From: Streptomyces sp. NBC_00306
GTDB lineage: Bacteria; Actinomycetota; Actinomycetes; Streptomycetales; Streptomycetaceae
Length of the DNA: 64,000 bases
Direction of reading: 5' to 3'
NCBI RefSeq assembly: GCF_036169555.1
Contig: NZ_CP108032.1
Location: forward strand, 1,922,001 to 1,986,000
Below, in pieces: positions 37,435-50,567 of the stretch. The position numbers and the translations under genes were made by a program. The notes under the pieces were generated by a model. That model worked only from the letters and a program-made list of their open reading frames with translations, searched no databases and had not been told where the DNA came from. The first letter of the stretch is position 1; each line of letters starts with the position of its first letter.

Positions 37435-37581
37435 GGACGGCTCCGTTCGTCGGATGAGGGTCGTCCGCCGAGGATATCGCCCGGATCCCCGGCGGCCCCG
37501 GGGACCTGATCGCTCGCGATCTCGGCCCTGTGCGGCCCCAACCCCCGTCATTGGCTGTGTCGTTGACGGCCGGGCACGCAG

Positions 37582-37627
37582 CACGGCGCCTGCTCCATGT
37601 CCGGTCGGGGACAGAGCAGGCGCCGTG
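37582..37627. terminator. Terminator of the gltBD operon
   Basis: Perfect 14-bp stem CACGGCGCCTGCTC (37582-37595) / GAGCAGGCGCCGTG (37614-37627), extended by inner pairing TGTCC / GGACA. It lies 45 bases after the gltD stop. The remainder of 37435-37672 is the vWA promoter side and shows nothing else definite. Confidence 0.85.
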
Positions 37628-37672
37628 TTCGTTTCCGTACGCCGTTGTACGGGACGTCTTTCGGCCGGTGGG

Positions 37673-39125
37673 TCAGACCATCAGCGAGCGGTCCGTCGGC
37701 TTGATCGGGGCGTGCAGGTCGCTCGCCCCGCCGAGGAAGCGGTCCACACCGCGGGCCGCCGAGCGGCCTTCGGCGATCGCCCAGACGATCAGGGACTGGC
37801 CGCGGCCCGCGTCACCGGCGACGTACACGCCGTTGACGTTGGTGGCGAAGTCGGCGTCGCGCGCGACGTTGCCGCGCTCGTCCAGTTCGAGCCCGAACTG
37901 CTGGACCAGACCGTTCTCCTGGTCGGTGCCGGTGAAGCCCATGGCCAGGGTGACCAGCTGCGCCGGGATCTTCCGCTCGGTGCCGGGCTTCTGCTCCAGC
38001 TTGCCGTCCTTGAACTCCACCTCGGCGAGGTGGAGGAACTGGACGTTGCCGTCCTCGTCGCCCTCGAAGTGGGTGGTGGAGACGGAGTAGACCCGCTCGC
38101 CGCCCTCCTCGTGCGCGGAGGTGACCTTGTAGAGCATCGGGAACGTCGGCCAGGGCTGGCCGGCGCTGCGCTCCTCGCCCGGGCGGGGCATGATCTCCAG
38201 CTGGGTGACCGAGGCCGCGCCCTGGCGGTGGGCGGTGCCCACGCAGTCGGCACCGGTGTCGCCGCCGCCGATGACGACGACATGCTTGCCCTCGGCGGTG
38301 ATCGGCGGGGCGACGAAGTCGCCCTCCTGCACCTTGTTGGCGAGCGGCAGGTACTCCATGGCGAAGTGGATGCCGTTCAGCTCACGGCCCGGCACGGGCA
38401 GGTCGCGGGAGACGGTGGCACCGGCCGCGATGACCACGGCGTCGTACCGCCGGCGCAGCTTCGCCGCGTCGATGTCCCGGCCGATCTCGATCTCGGTGCG
38501 GAACTTGGTGCCCTCCGCGCGCATCTGCTCGATACGGCGGTTGATGTGCACCTTCTCCATCTTGAACTCGGGGATGCCGTACCGGAGGAGTCCCCCGATG
38601 CGGTCCGCGCGCTCGTAGACGGCGACCGTGTGGCCGGCGCGGGTCAGCTGCTGGGCGGCGGCGAGGCCCGCCGGGCCTGAGCCGATGACCGCGACGGTCT
38701 TGCCGGACAGACGCTCCGGCGGCTGCGGGGTGACGTCGCCGGAGTCCCAGGCCTTGTCGATGATCGAGACTTCGACGTTCTTGATGGTGACGGCGGGCTG
38801 GTTGATACCGAGCACGCAGGCGGACTCGCAGGGCGCCGGGCACAGCCGTCCGGTGAACTCCGGGAAGTTGTTGGTCGCGTGCAGCCGCTCGGAGGCGGCC
38901 GACCAGTCCTCGCGGTACGCGTAGTCGTTCCACTCGGGGATGAGGTTCCCGAGCGGACAGCCGTTGTGGCAGAACGGGATGCCGCAGTCCATGCAGCGGC
39001 CGGCCTGCTTGCTGATGATCGGCAGCAGGGAGCCGGGGACGTAGACCTCGTTCCAGTCCTTGACGCGCTCGGCCACGGGGCGGGTCTCGGCGACCTCGCG
39101 CCCGGTGGTCAGGAAGCCCTTGGGG

Positions 39126-39133
<8 letters not shown>
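37673..39133 (-). CDS. gltD: Glutamate synthase small (beta) subunit
   Basis: 486-aa NADPH-binding subunit of GOGAT. Two N-terminal cysteine clusters for 4Fe-4S centres are visible: [20 protein letters not shown] and [12 protein letters not shown]. The FAD site [21 protein letters not shown] and the NADPH site [14 protein letters not shown] follow. It delivers electrons from NADPH to GltB, which makes two glutamates from glutamine and 2-oxoglutarate. Its start overlaps the gltB stop by eight bases. Ends at a strong hairpin. Confidence 0.97.
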
Positions 39134-43700
<4,567 letters not shown>

Positions 43701-44290
43701 CGGCTCTCCCGTCGTCGTCGTGGCATATGCAAGTACCGAGGGACGACGTTGGCCCTCCGCGAAATTTCGTGCAGGTTACATGATGGAATGGTTCTCGAAA
43801 AGTGGATAGCGCATTCCAGCATGCGGACACCGCGCGTAGCGGTCGAGGTGGGTCGCCGTCGGACAGATCGGTATCCGCAGGACCATCGCAGAGCAGGCTT
43901 CGTTGCCCGCAGCGCTTTCGGCTCATGCCCGGTGGTTAAGGACTCGAAACCGCCGAGTTACGGCTACTTATGTAGCGCCTTGCATAGTGTCTCACCGGAA
44001 GCGGAATCCGCGGTGGGGATGTGCGTCACAGCGAGATGTCTTCCCGGTGGTGTGGGATACCCACCCTGACACGTCCCGACCCGGATCGACAGGATACAAA
44101 TCGGTCACGGCAGGTCATTCGGGGCGGCGGGGCGGTCGCGGGCGGGAGAGCCGAGGCAGAGCCGGGAGGGCCCGGCGGGGCGGGAGAGCGAGAACAGCCC
44201 TCGCGCAGGGCAGGGCGGGCCCGGGGCGCGGGGCGGGCACCACCCCGCCGGAGACGGGCCGAGGCCGGGCACCACCCCGCCGGAGACGGG
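43701..44290. other. 590-bp non-coding region upstream of gltB
   Basis: No gene is credible here. The left half (43701-44000) is comparatively AT-rich for this genome and should hold the gltB promoter and leader, including the inverted repeat at 43779-43823 and an AT-rich patch near 43960-43990. The right half (44100-44290) is purine/GC-rich and ends in a direct repeat at the 3' end of the transporter gene. A GACTCGAAA segment near 43930 resembles a tRNA T-arm but has no tRNA around it. Confidence 0.6.
43779..43823. promoter_or_regulatory. Large inverted repeat upstream of gltB
   Basis: CATGATGGAATG (43779-43790) and CATTCCAGCATG (43812-43823) are complementary at 11 of 12 positions and enclose 21 bases. 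It is 79 bp upstream of the gltB ATG. It could be a dyad operator for a nitrogen or amino-acid regulator or a leader hairpin; the sequence does not decide. Confidence 0.5.
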
Positions 44291-44291
44291 C
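44234..44291. repeat. 26-bp direct repeat over the transporter stop codon
   Basis: CGGGCACCACCCCGCCGGAG plus ACGGGC occurs at 44234-44259 and again at 44266-44291, period 32. The second copy reaches the stop codon of the VIT gene. It is not a hairpin. Confidence 0.75.
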
Positions 44292-45019
44292 TAGACCGCG
44301 GCACCGAACAGCGAGCCCAGGCCGTAGGTGAGCGCCGCCGCGGCCCCGCCGAGCGCCAGCTGCCGCAGGCCGCTGAACCACCAGCCGCGTGCCGTCACGC
44401 GGGAGACGACCGCGCCGCAGGCGAAGAGGCCCACCAGCGCCAGCAGGACCGCCGGCCACAGCGCCGTCGCGCCGAGCAGATAGGGCAGCACCGGCAGCAG
44501 GGCACCCAGCGCGAACGATCCGAAGGACGAGACGGCGGCGACCGTCGGCGACGGCAGATCGTCCGGGTCGATGCCGAGTTCCTCGCGGGCGTGGATCTCC
44601 AGCGCCTGCTCCGGGTCCTTCGACAGCTGCATCGCGACCTCACGGGCGAGTGCGGGCTGGACGCCACGGGCGACATAGAGCGCCGCCAGCTCCTCCATCT
44701 CGTCCACCGGGTGCTTGCGCAGTTCGCGCCGCTCGACGTCCAGCTCGGCCTGGACGAGCTCGCGCTGGGAGGCGACGGAGGTGTACTCGCCGGCGGCCAT
44801 CGAGAACGCTCCCGCCGCCAGCCCGGCGAGCCCGGTGATGACGATGGTCTGCTGCGAGACGGCACCGCCCGCGACACCGGTCATCAGCGCGAGGTTCGAG
44901 ACCAGTCCGTCCATCGCACCGAAGACCGCGGGGCGCAGCCAGCCGCCGTTGACATCACGGTGGGTGTGGTTGTCGCGATGCGCCTCGTGCAGCGTCGCGG
45001 CGTTTTCGATGATGGACAC
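44291..45019 (-). CDS. VIT/CCC1-family iron/manganese transporter
   Basis: 242-aa membrane protein of the vacuolar iron transporter family. Segments: PAVFGAMDGLVSNLALMTG (TM1), GLAGLAAGAFSMAAGEYTSVASQRE (TM2 and the metal-binding Glu/Met region), an acidic cytosolic metal-binding helix domain (residues ~95-155, rich in E/D), then TMs SSFGSFALGALLPVLPYLLG, LWPAVLLALVGLFACG and LALGGAAAALTYGLGSLFG. Bacterial members export or sequester Fe2+/Mn2+. GTG 45019 follows GGGGAG closely. Divergent from the ADP-ribosylglycohydrolase operon with a 224-bp gap that should contain both promoters; no iron box is evident there. Confidence 0.88.
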   Translation of the reverse strand: MSIIENAATLHEAHRDNHTHRDVNGGWLRPAVFGAMDGLVSNLALMTGVAGGAVSQQTIVITGLAGLAAGAFSMAAGEYTSVASQRELVQAELDVERRELRKHPVDEMEELAALYVARGVQPALAREVAMQLSKDPEQALEIHAREELGIDPDDLPSPTVAAVSSFGSFALGALLPVLPYLLGATALWPAVLLALVGLFACGAVVSRVTARGWWFSGLRQLALGGAAAALTYGLGSLFGAAV

Positions 45020-45243
45020 AACTCTCCCCTTCAACCTTCTCAGCAGCGGAAACAGCGGGTCCGCTCCCCCTTCGACACTGTCGAACATACGCATCATGTA
45101 AGGGGCGCGCCAGCAAGGCAGGCCGTACTTACCTGGGGGTGCGGGATGGCGGTTCGGGTGACAGAGGCGTTTCTCAGACTCGTCCCGGGCCGCGTGTGGC
45201 ACAGATGCAGGAACCGCCGGTGCACGCGAAAGGGGCCCGCCCC

Positions 45244-46308
45244 GTGGAGTTGGTTGCATGCGATCCCGCTGATCCCTCCGAGCGCGCGCCCGGTACGGCT
45301 CCCGCCGCGCCGGCCGTCCCCGCCTCCGTGCTGCGGGAGCGGGCCCGCGGCGCACTGCTCGGTCTGGCGGTGGGCGACGCGCTGGGCGCGCCCGCGGAGA
45401 ACATGCGGCCCTCGGAGATCCGCGCCCGGTGGGGCCGTATCGAAGGCTTCGTGAACGACGACCCCGCGGGCACGGACGACACCGAGTACGCGATCTTCTC
45501 CGGGCTGCTGCTGGCGCGGCACGGCTCGGCCCTGACCGTCACCCATGTCGAGACCGCGTGGCACCACTGGATCGCCGATCTGGACGAGGGTCCCTTCCGG
45601 GGAGCGGGGTTCAGCGAGCGCGGCACCCTGGAGAACCTGCGGCGCGGGCTCGCCGCCCCGATCTCCGCGCAGCACCGGCACGCCTGGAGCGACGGTCTCG
45701 CGATGCGGGCGGCACCCTTCGGGGTCTTCGCCGCGGGGCTGCCGGCCGAAGCGGCCCGGCTCGTGGCGATCGACGGCTCGGTCAGCCACGACGGCGAGGG
45801 CATCTACGGCGGGCAGGCCGTGGCCGCGGGGGTCGCGGCGGCGATGACCGGCGCGGGCCCCGCCGGGGTGATCGGCGCCGCGCTCTCGGTGATCCCGATG
45901 GACTCCTGGACGGCACGATCCCTGCGCCGCGCGGTGGTGACGGCCCAGCGCAGCCAGGGTGACCCCCTGGCCACGGAACGCGCGGTGCGCTCGGCGGTGG
46001 TGATCGGCGGCTACCCGTGGACGGACCTGGCCCCGGAGGCGGTGGGCCTGGCCTTCGGCGCGTTCGCGGCGGCCCGCGGGGACTTCCGCGCCTCGGTGCT
46101 GACGGCGGTCAACATGGGCCGCGACGCCGACACGACCGCGGCGGTGGCGGGGGCACTGGCGGGAGCGGTCTCGGGCGCGGCGGCCATCCCCACCGCCTGG
46201 GCCTCGGCCATCGGCCCGGTACGGGGCAGCTGTCTCCCGTCGATGAAGGGCCACCACGTACTGGAGATCGCGGACCTCCTCACCCCCGACGACCCGCAGG
46301 CGGCGTGA
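45244..46308 (+). CDS. ADP-ribosylglycohydrolase-family protein 1 of 4
   Basis: 354-aa protein of the DraG/ARH fold, which uses two divalent metals to cut ADP-ribosyl or other N-/O-glycosidic bonds. Fold-marking residues: GALLGLAVGDALGAPAE at the start of the domain, T76-D77-D78 in GTDDTEYAIF, and D294/D296 in MGRDADTTAAVAGALAG, i.e. all expected metal ligands. No signal peptide. GTG 45244 has GAAAGG nine bases upstream; ATG 45205 is possible but lacks a ribosome site. First gene of a seven-gene operon; its stop overlaps the next ATG. Substrate unknown: not necessarily ADP-ribosylated protein. Confidence 0.88.
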   Translation: MELVACDPADPSERAPGTAPAAPAVPASVLRERARGALLGLAVGDALGAPAENMRPSEIRARWGRIEGFVNDDPAGTDDTEYAIFSGLLLARHGSALTVTHVETAWHHWIADLDEGPFRGAGFSERGTLENLRRGLAAPISAQHRHAWSDGLAMRAAPFGVFAAGLPAEAARLVAIDGSVSHDGEGIYGGQAVAAGVAAAMTGAGPAGVIGAALSVIPMDSWTARSLRRAVVTAQRSQGDPLATERAVRSAVVIGGYPWTDLAPEAVGLAFGAFAAARGDFRASVLTAVNMGRDADTTAAVAGALAGAVSGAAAIPTAWASAIGPVRGSCLPSMKGHHVLEIADLLTPDDPQAA

Positions 46309-47921
46309 TGACACTGACTCCACCGACGAACGACGCGTCGATCCCCGACCGCGATCCGGCCGCTGCACCGGCGACCCCGCCGGCTCTGCCCCCGGTGGGC
46401 GGGACGGTGCTGCCGGCCCATCCGGCCGGCGGGCACGGGTCGCGGCCCGCACAGGCCGCGGCACCGGAGGCGGCGGCCACGACCTTCGGTATGGCCGTGC
46501 TCGAACATCCGGCCGCGCCGGACACCGGCACGGCCACCGATCCGTATCTGCTCGCCCTCGCGGACGCGCCGGTACCGGCCGCACCCGCGTCGTCCGGCGG
46601 CACCGCCGTACTCGACCGCCCGGCCGACACACGTCCTCCGCAGGGTCTGTGGACCGGCGCCACCACGACGGGCGACACCGGCACCCCCACGCCGGGCGGC
46701 CGCGACCCCGGTCCGCCCGGCGGGGACAGCGAGCGAGCGCCCGCACCGCACCGGACACGCCGCGTCCCCGTCCGGCCGGTCGAAGGGCTCCTCCTCGGGC
46801 TCGCCGCGGGTGACGCGGCCGGTTGGCCCGCGGCGCGGCACCGGGCCGCGCGGATGCCCGAGTGGACCAGGCGGCTCACCCGCGAGCTCGACACCTTCGC
46901 CGAGCAGAACTCGACCACCACGCTCCCCGTGCCCATCGCCCTCAACCAGCCCCCCGAGCCCCTTCGTCTCGGTCCGTCCGACGACGCCGAGTGGGCCGCC
47001 TTCGCCGCCGAGACCGTGCTCATCGGCTCGGGGCACCTCTTCGCCGGGCTGGCTCCCGGACGCCGGATGCGCGCGGCCGTCGACCTCGCCTGGAACTCCC
47101 TCGCCGGCGAGGTGGCGGCCGCCGCCGACCGCGCCCCCGAGGTGGAGTCCGCCGTGCTGCCCCTGCGTGCCCGGATCTCCGTACGCGCGGGACTCGGCAA
47201 CCTCGCCACCGGGCTGCGCCCGCCCGCCACCGGTCACGACAACCCGCACTACTTCGACGACGCCGCGTGTGTACGCGCCGCCGTCCTCGCGGTGGTCCAC
47301 CCGGGCGATCCGGCGGCGGCCGCCGAGCTCGCCGAGTTCGACGCCCGCTACACCCAGGACGGCGACGGGGTGCACGGCGCCCGTGCCATGGCGGCGGCCA
47401 TCGCCGTCGCACTCGGCGGCGGCGGGGTCGACGACTGTGTGGACGCCGCGCTCGCGGAACTCCCCGAGGCCACCGAGATCGGCCGCAACGCGCGCCACGC
47501 GGTCAAGCTCGCCCGTGACGCGGACGCCGCCTTCGACCTCGTACCGCTGCTGGAGCACCAGATCGTGGACCACGTCTACAGCTACGGCGTCGCCGCGGCC
47601 GAGACCGTGCCCGTCGCTCTCGCCGTCGCGACGGCGGCCCGCGGCCGGGTCGCCGAGGCGGTACCCGCCGCGGCCTGCCTGTCGCGGGTGGCCGACTCCG
47701 CCCCCGCGCTGGCCGGCGCGCTGACCGGTGCGCTCGGCGGGGGCGACGCCGTGCCGGCCAGTTGGCGGGACGCCTGCCGGACCCTCGCGGGCTGCGCCCT
47801 CCCCCGTCTCGCGGGCACCGATCTGGTGGAACTCGCCGGGCTGCTCGCAGACACGGAACTGACGGCCCCGGGTGGACAATTCCGACATGACGACGACACT
47901 CGCGACGCTCACACTCGATGA
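46308..47921 (+). CDS. ADP-ribosylglycohydrolase-family protein 2 of 4, probably degenerate
   Basis: 537-aa protein. The first ~150 residues are a Pro/Ala/Thr/Gly-rich disordered segment; a DraG-like domain follows (VEGLLLGLAAGDAAGWPA). The N-terminal metal motif reads S224-D225-D226-A227 instead of TDDT, and the C-terminal motif reads R460-V461-A462-D463-S464 where active relatives have RDxDS, so one metal-ligand Asp is Val. It may be a non-catalytic partner or a divergent enzyme. The middle is otherwise well preserved (DGDGVHGARAMAAAIAVAL), so the gene is not decaying. Start overlaps gene 1 (TGATG); its 3' end overlaps gene 3 by 35 bases. Confidence 0.82.
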   Translation: MTLTPPTNDASIPDRDPAAAPATPPALPPVGGTVLPAHPAGGHGSRPAQAAAPEAAATTFGMAVLEHPAAPDTGTATDPYLLALADAPVPAAPASSGGTAVLDRPADTRPPQGLWTGATTTGDTGTPTPGGRDPGPPGGDSERAPAPHRTRRVPVRPVEGLLLGLAAGDAAGWPAARHRAARMPEWTRRLTRELDTFAEQNSTTTLPVPIALNQPPEPLRLGPSDDAEWAAFAAETVLIGSGHLFAGLAPGRRMRAAVDLAWNSLAGEVAAAADRAPEVESAVLPLRARISVRAGLGNLATGLRPPATGHDNPHYFDDAACVRAAVLAVVHPGDPAAAAELAEFDARYTQDGDGVHGARAMAAAIAVALGGGGVDDCVDAALAELPEATEIGRNARHAVKLARDADAAFDLVPLLEHQIVDHVYSYGVAAAETVPVALAVATAARGRVAEAVPAAACLSRVADSAPALAGALTGALGGGDAVPASWRDACRTLAGCALPRLAGTDLVELAGLLADTELTAPGGQFRHDDDTRDAHTR

Positions 47922-49050
47922 CCGGATCACCGGCAGCCTGATCGGCGCGGCCGTGGGCGACGCGCTCGGCGGCCCGGTCGAGGGGTACACGCCCGAGCAG
48001 ATCACCGAACGGCACGGCGGCCGTGTCCACGGCATCGTCGGCCCCTGGAACGGCGACGACTGGCGCACCGCCCGTCCGATCGCGCCGTACCACAAGGGCG
48101 ACGGCCACGTCACCGACGACACCCTCATGACGCACGCCCTGATCCGGGTCTACGGCACGGTCCGCGACCATCTCGACGCCTACGCCGTGGCCGACCACCT
48201 GGTGCCGGACCTGCTCTCCACTCCCCGCTGGATCCCCGAGCTGGAGGCGGAGGCGCTCCCCCTCCAACGGATCTTCCTCGCCGAGAAGTGGCTCGTGGCC
48301 CGCATCCACTACGGGCACCTCGACCCCCGCGAGGCGGGCAGCGGCAACATCGTCAACTGCGGTGCGGCGATGTACATGGCACCGGTGGGACTGGTCAACG
48401 CGGCCAACCCCGCCGCGGCCTACGCCGAGGCGCTCGACATCGCGGGGGCGCACCAGTCCTCGTACGGACGGGAGGCGGCGGGCGTCTTCGCGGCGGCGGT
48501 CGCCGCCGCGTGTCTTCCCGGGGCGACCCCCACGTCCGTCGTCGACGCGGCCCTGGCACTGGCGAAGGACGGCACCCGCTCGGCCATCGAGGCGGTGGCC
48601 GAAGTCGCCGCGCGGCACACGGACTTCGAGTCGGCGCTGGCGCCGCTGCGTACGGCGGTCGCTCCCTTCGACACGGTCGGTCCGGACTACCGGGCGCCGT
48701 CCCTCGCCGCTCGCCGTCCCTCCCGGCTGCACTCCATCGAGGAACTCCCCGTCGCCCTCGGCATGCTGCTGGTCGGCGATGGCGACTACCGCCGTACGGT
48801 GCTGGGCTCGGTGAACTACGGCCGCGACTGCGACTCGATCGCCACGATGTCCGGCGCGATCGCGGGCGCTCTCGGTGGCACCGCGGCGGTACCCCACGAC
48901 TGGGCCAAGACGGTCGCCGAGGCCAGCCGCCTCGATCTGCATGCGCCCGCCCGGGAGCTGACCGCGGTCACCCGGGAGGTCTTCGCCCGCGACACGCGGC
49001 GCCGCCGGGCCCACGAGTCGGCGTTCGCCGCCCTGACGGACGCCCGATGA
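47887..49050 (+). CDS. ADP-ribosylglycohydrolase-family protein 3 of 4
   Basis: 387-aa DraG/ARH-fold hydrolase with a complete di-metal site: GAAVGDALGGPVEG, T76-D77-D78-T79 in HVTDDTLMTHAL, and D314/D316 in YGRDCDSIATMSGAIAGAL. The long insert after TDDT with WLVARIHYGHLDPREAGSGN and CGAAMYMAPVGLVN is shared with a subgroup of bacterial family members and likely shapes the substrate pocket. ATG 47887 is chosen; GTG 47872 is five codons upstream. It starts inside the end of gene 2 and overlaps gene 4 by ATGA. Confidence 0.9.
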   Translation: MTTTLATLTLDDRITGSLIGAAVGDALGGPVEGYTPEQITERHGGRVHGIVGPWNGDDWRTARPIAPYHKGDGHVTDDTLMTHALIRVYGTVRDHLDAYAVADHLVPDLLSTPRWIPELEAEALPLQRIFLAEKWLVARIHYGHLDPREAGSGNIVNCGAAMYMAPVGLVNAANPAAAYAEALDIAGAHQSSYGREAAGVFAAAVAAACLPGATPTSVVDAALALAKDGTRSAIEAVAEVAARHTDFESALAPLRTAVAPFDTVGPDYRAPSLAARRPSRLHSIEELPVALGMLLVGDGDYRRTVLGSVNYGRDCDSIATMSGAIAGALGGTAAVPHDWAKTVAEASRLDLHAPARELTAVTREVFARDTRRRRAHESAFAALTDAR

Positions 49051-50567
49051 GCGACGCCCTCCGACTGACCTGGGTGCAGCCGGAGGATCTGCTCGGCCAC
49101 GAGCTGCGCCAGGCGGCCGAGGACGGCCGTGACGCGGGAGAGGTCACCGCCGCCTGGCTCGCGGCGGGCGGCTCCCCCGCGCCGCCCGCGGCCGGTGCCT
49201 CCGTCGTCCCGGCCTCCCCCGAACTGCGCACCCTGGCACTCCGGCTGCTGGACGAGCTGTCCTCGGTCCCCAGCCCGCTGGCCGCACAGGAGCCGACCGG
49301 CCTCGCGGCCATCAAGGCGGCATGCCCCAACTGGCCGACGGGCCCCGGGGACCCGCTGCCCACCAAGGCGCGGGAGGCGCGCGCCTCCCGCACGACAGGT
49401 ACGACAGGTACGACAGGTACGACAGGTACGACAGGGCCCGACTCCCGGCCTGCCGCACCGGACGACGCTGCCGCCTCGCTGCCCGACACCCCCGCCGCTG
49501 TGCGCGACCCGCGGCTCCCGGACCGGCTCCACGCGGCCTGGCTCGGCCGCGCGGCCGGCTGTCTGCTGGGCAAGCCGGTCGAGAAGCTCCCCCTCCACGC
49601 GATCCGTGCCATCGCCCGAGCCACCGGCAACTGGCCTCTCCACACCTGGTTCACCGCCAAGGGCCTGCCGGCCGAACTCGCCCGTGCCCACCCCTGGAAC
49701 CGCCGTTCCGCCACCACCTCACTGGCCGAGAACATCGACGGCATGCCCGAGGACGACGACCTCAACTACCCCCTGCTGAATCTGCTCCTGCTCCAGCGGT
49801 ACGGCCGCCGCTTCACCACCGCGGACGTCGGCCGGCTCTGGCTCGACGAACTCCCCGCGGGCCGCACCTTCACCGCGGAACGCATCGCCTACCGCAACCT
49901 CCTCTCCGGACTCGAACCCCCACTCACCGCCTGCCACCACAACCCCTTCCGGGAGTGGATCGGCGCCGCCATCCGTGCCGATGTGCACGGCTGGACACAC
50001 CCCGGCGATCCCGGGGCCGCCGCCGAACAGGCACATCGCGACGCCACGCTCACCCACACCGCGAGCGGCGTCCACGGCGCGATGTTCGTCGCGGCGGCCG
50101 TCGCGACCGCCGCCGACGGCGCCGGTGATGTGCACCGTGCGCTCGCCGCCGGGCTGACCGTCGTACCGCCCGCCTCCCGGCTGGCCCACGCCGTCCGCCT
50201 CGGTATCGACACCGCCCGCGCCGAACCCGACTTCGCTTCGGTCGTGGACCGGCTCCACACCGCCTACGGCCAGTACCACTGGGTCCACGTGCTGCCCAAC
50301 GCCGCCCTGCTCGCCGCCGCGCTGACCCATGCGGACGGCGACTTCGGCGGCTCCATCTGCCGTGCTGTCTCCGGAGGTTGGGACACGGACTCCAACGGAG
50401 CCACCGCCGGTTCGATCGCCGGTCTCCTCGCCGGCCGGCCCGGTGAACTGCCCGACCGGTGGACCGCCCCGCTCAAGAACCGGCTCTCCACCTCCGTCGC
50501 CGGCTTCGACGGGACGGGCTTCGACGCCCTCGCCCACCTCACGCACCAGGAGGCACTCCGCCCATGA
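49047..50567 (+). CDS. ADP-ribosylglycohydrolase-family protein 4 of 4, with N-terminal domain and Thr-Thr-Gly linker
   Basis: 506-aa protein. Residues 1-110 form a helical domain of unknown type (LRLTWVQPEDLLGHELRQAA). A linker with four Thr-Thr-Gly repeats follows (~115-130), then a DraG/ARH domain from ~165: AWLGRAAGCLLGKPVEK, E-D236-D237-D238-L in MPEDDDLNYPLLNL, and D446/D448 in GGWDTDSNGATAGSIAGLL. The metal residues are complete. WDTDSNG matches a subgroup distinct from the other three copies, so the paralogues are not recent duplicates. Overlaps gene 3 and the kinase gene by four bases each. Confidence 0.88.
   Translation: MSDALRLTWVQPEDLLGHELRQAAEDGRDAGEVTAAWLAAGGSPAPPAAGASVVPASPELRTLALRLLDELSSVPSPLAAQEPTGLAAIKAACPNWPTGPGDPLPTKAREARASRTTGTTGTTGTTGTTGPDSRPAAPDDAAASLPDTPAAVRDPRLPDRLHAAWLGRAAGCLLGKPVEKLPLHAIRAIARATGNWPLHTWFTAKGLPAELARAHPWNRRSATTSLAENIDGMPEDDDLNYPLLNLLLLQRYGRRFTTADVGRLWLDELPAGRTFTAERIAYRNLLSGLEPPLTACHHNPFREWIGAAIRADVHGWTHPGDPGAAAEQAHRDATLTHTASGVHGAMFVAAAVATAADGAGDVHRALAAGLTVVPPASRLAHAVRLGIDTARAEPDFASVVDRLHTAYGQYHWVHVLPNAALLAAALTHADGDFGGSICRAVSGGWDTDSNGATAGSIAGLLAGRPGELPDRWTAPLKNRLSTSVAGFDGTGFDALAHLTHQEALRP
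49392..49434 (+). repeat. 9-bp in-frame microsatellite-like repeat
   Basis: ACGACAGGT occurs four times in perfect tandem (49392-49427) plus seven bases of a fifth. Each unit encodes Thr-Thr-Gly in the linker of the fourth ADP-ribosylglycohydrolase. Copy changes would keep the frame, so the linker length may vary among strains. Confidence 0.9.

Noticed and set aside
43920..43990. tRNA-like sequence near GACTCGAAA
   Set aside because: No acceptor stem, anticodon arm or proper GTTCGAATC T-loop can be folded around it.
45244..50567. A dinitrogenase-reductase (DraG) or classical toxin/antitoxin ADP-ribosylation system
   Set aside because: No ADP-ribosyltransferase toxin and no nif gene is nearby; the partners are a sugar kinase and acyl-CoA enzymes, pointing to metabolism.
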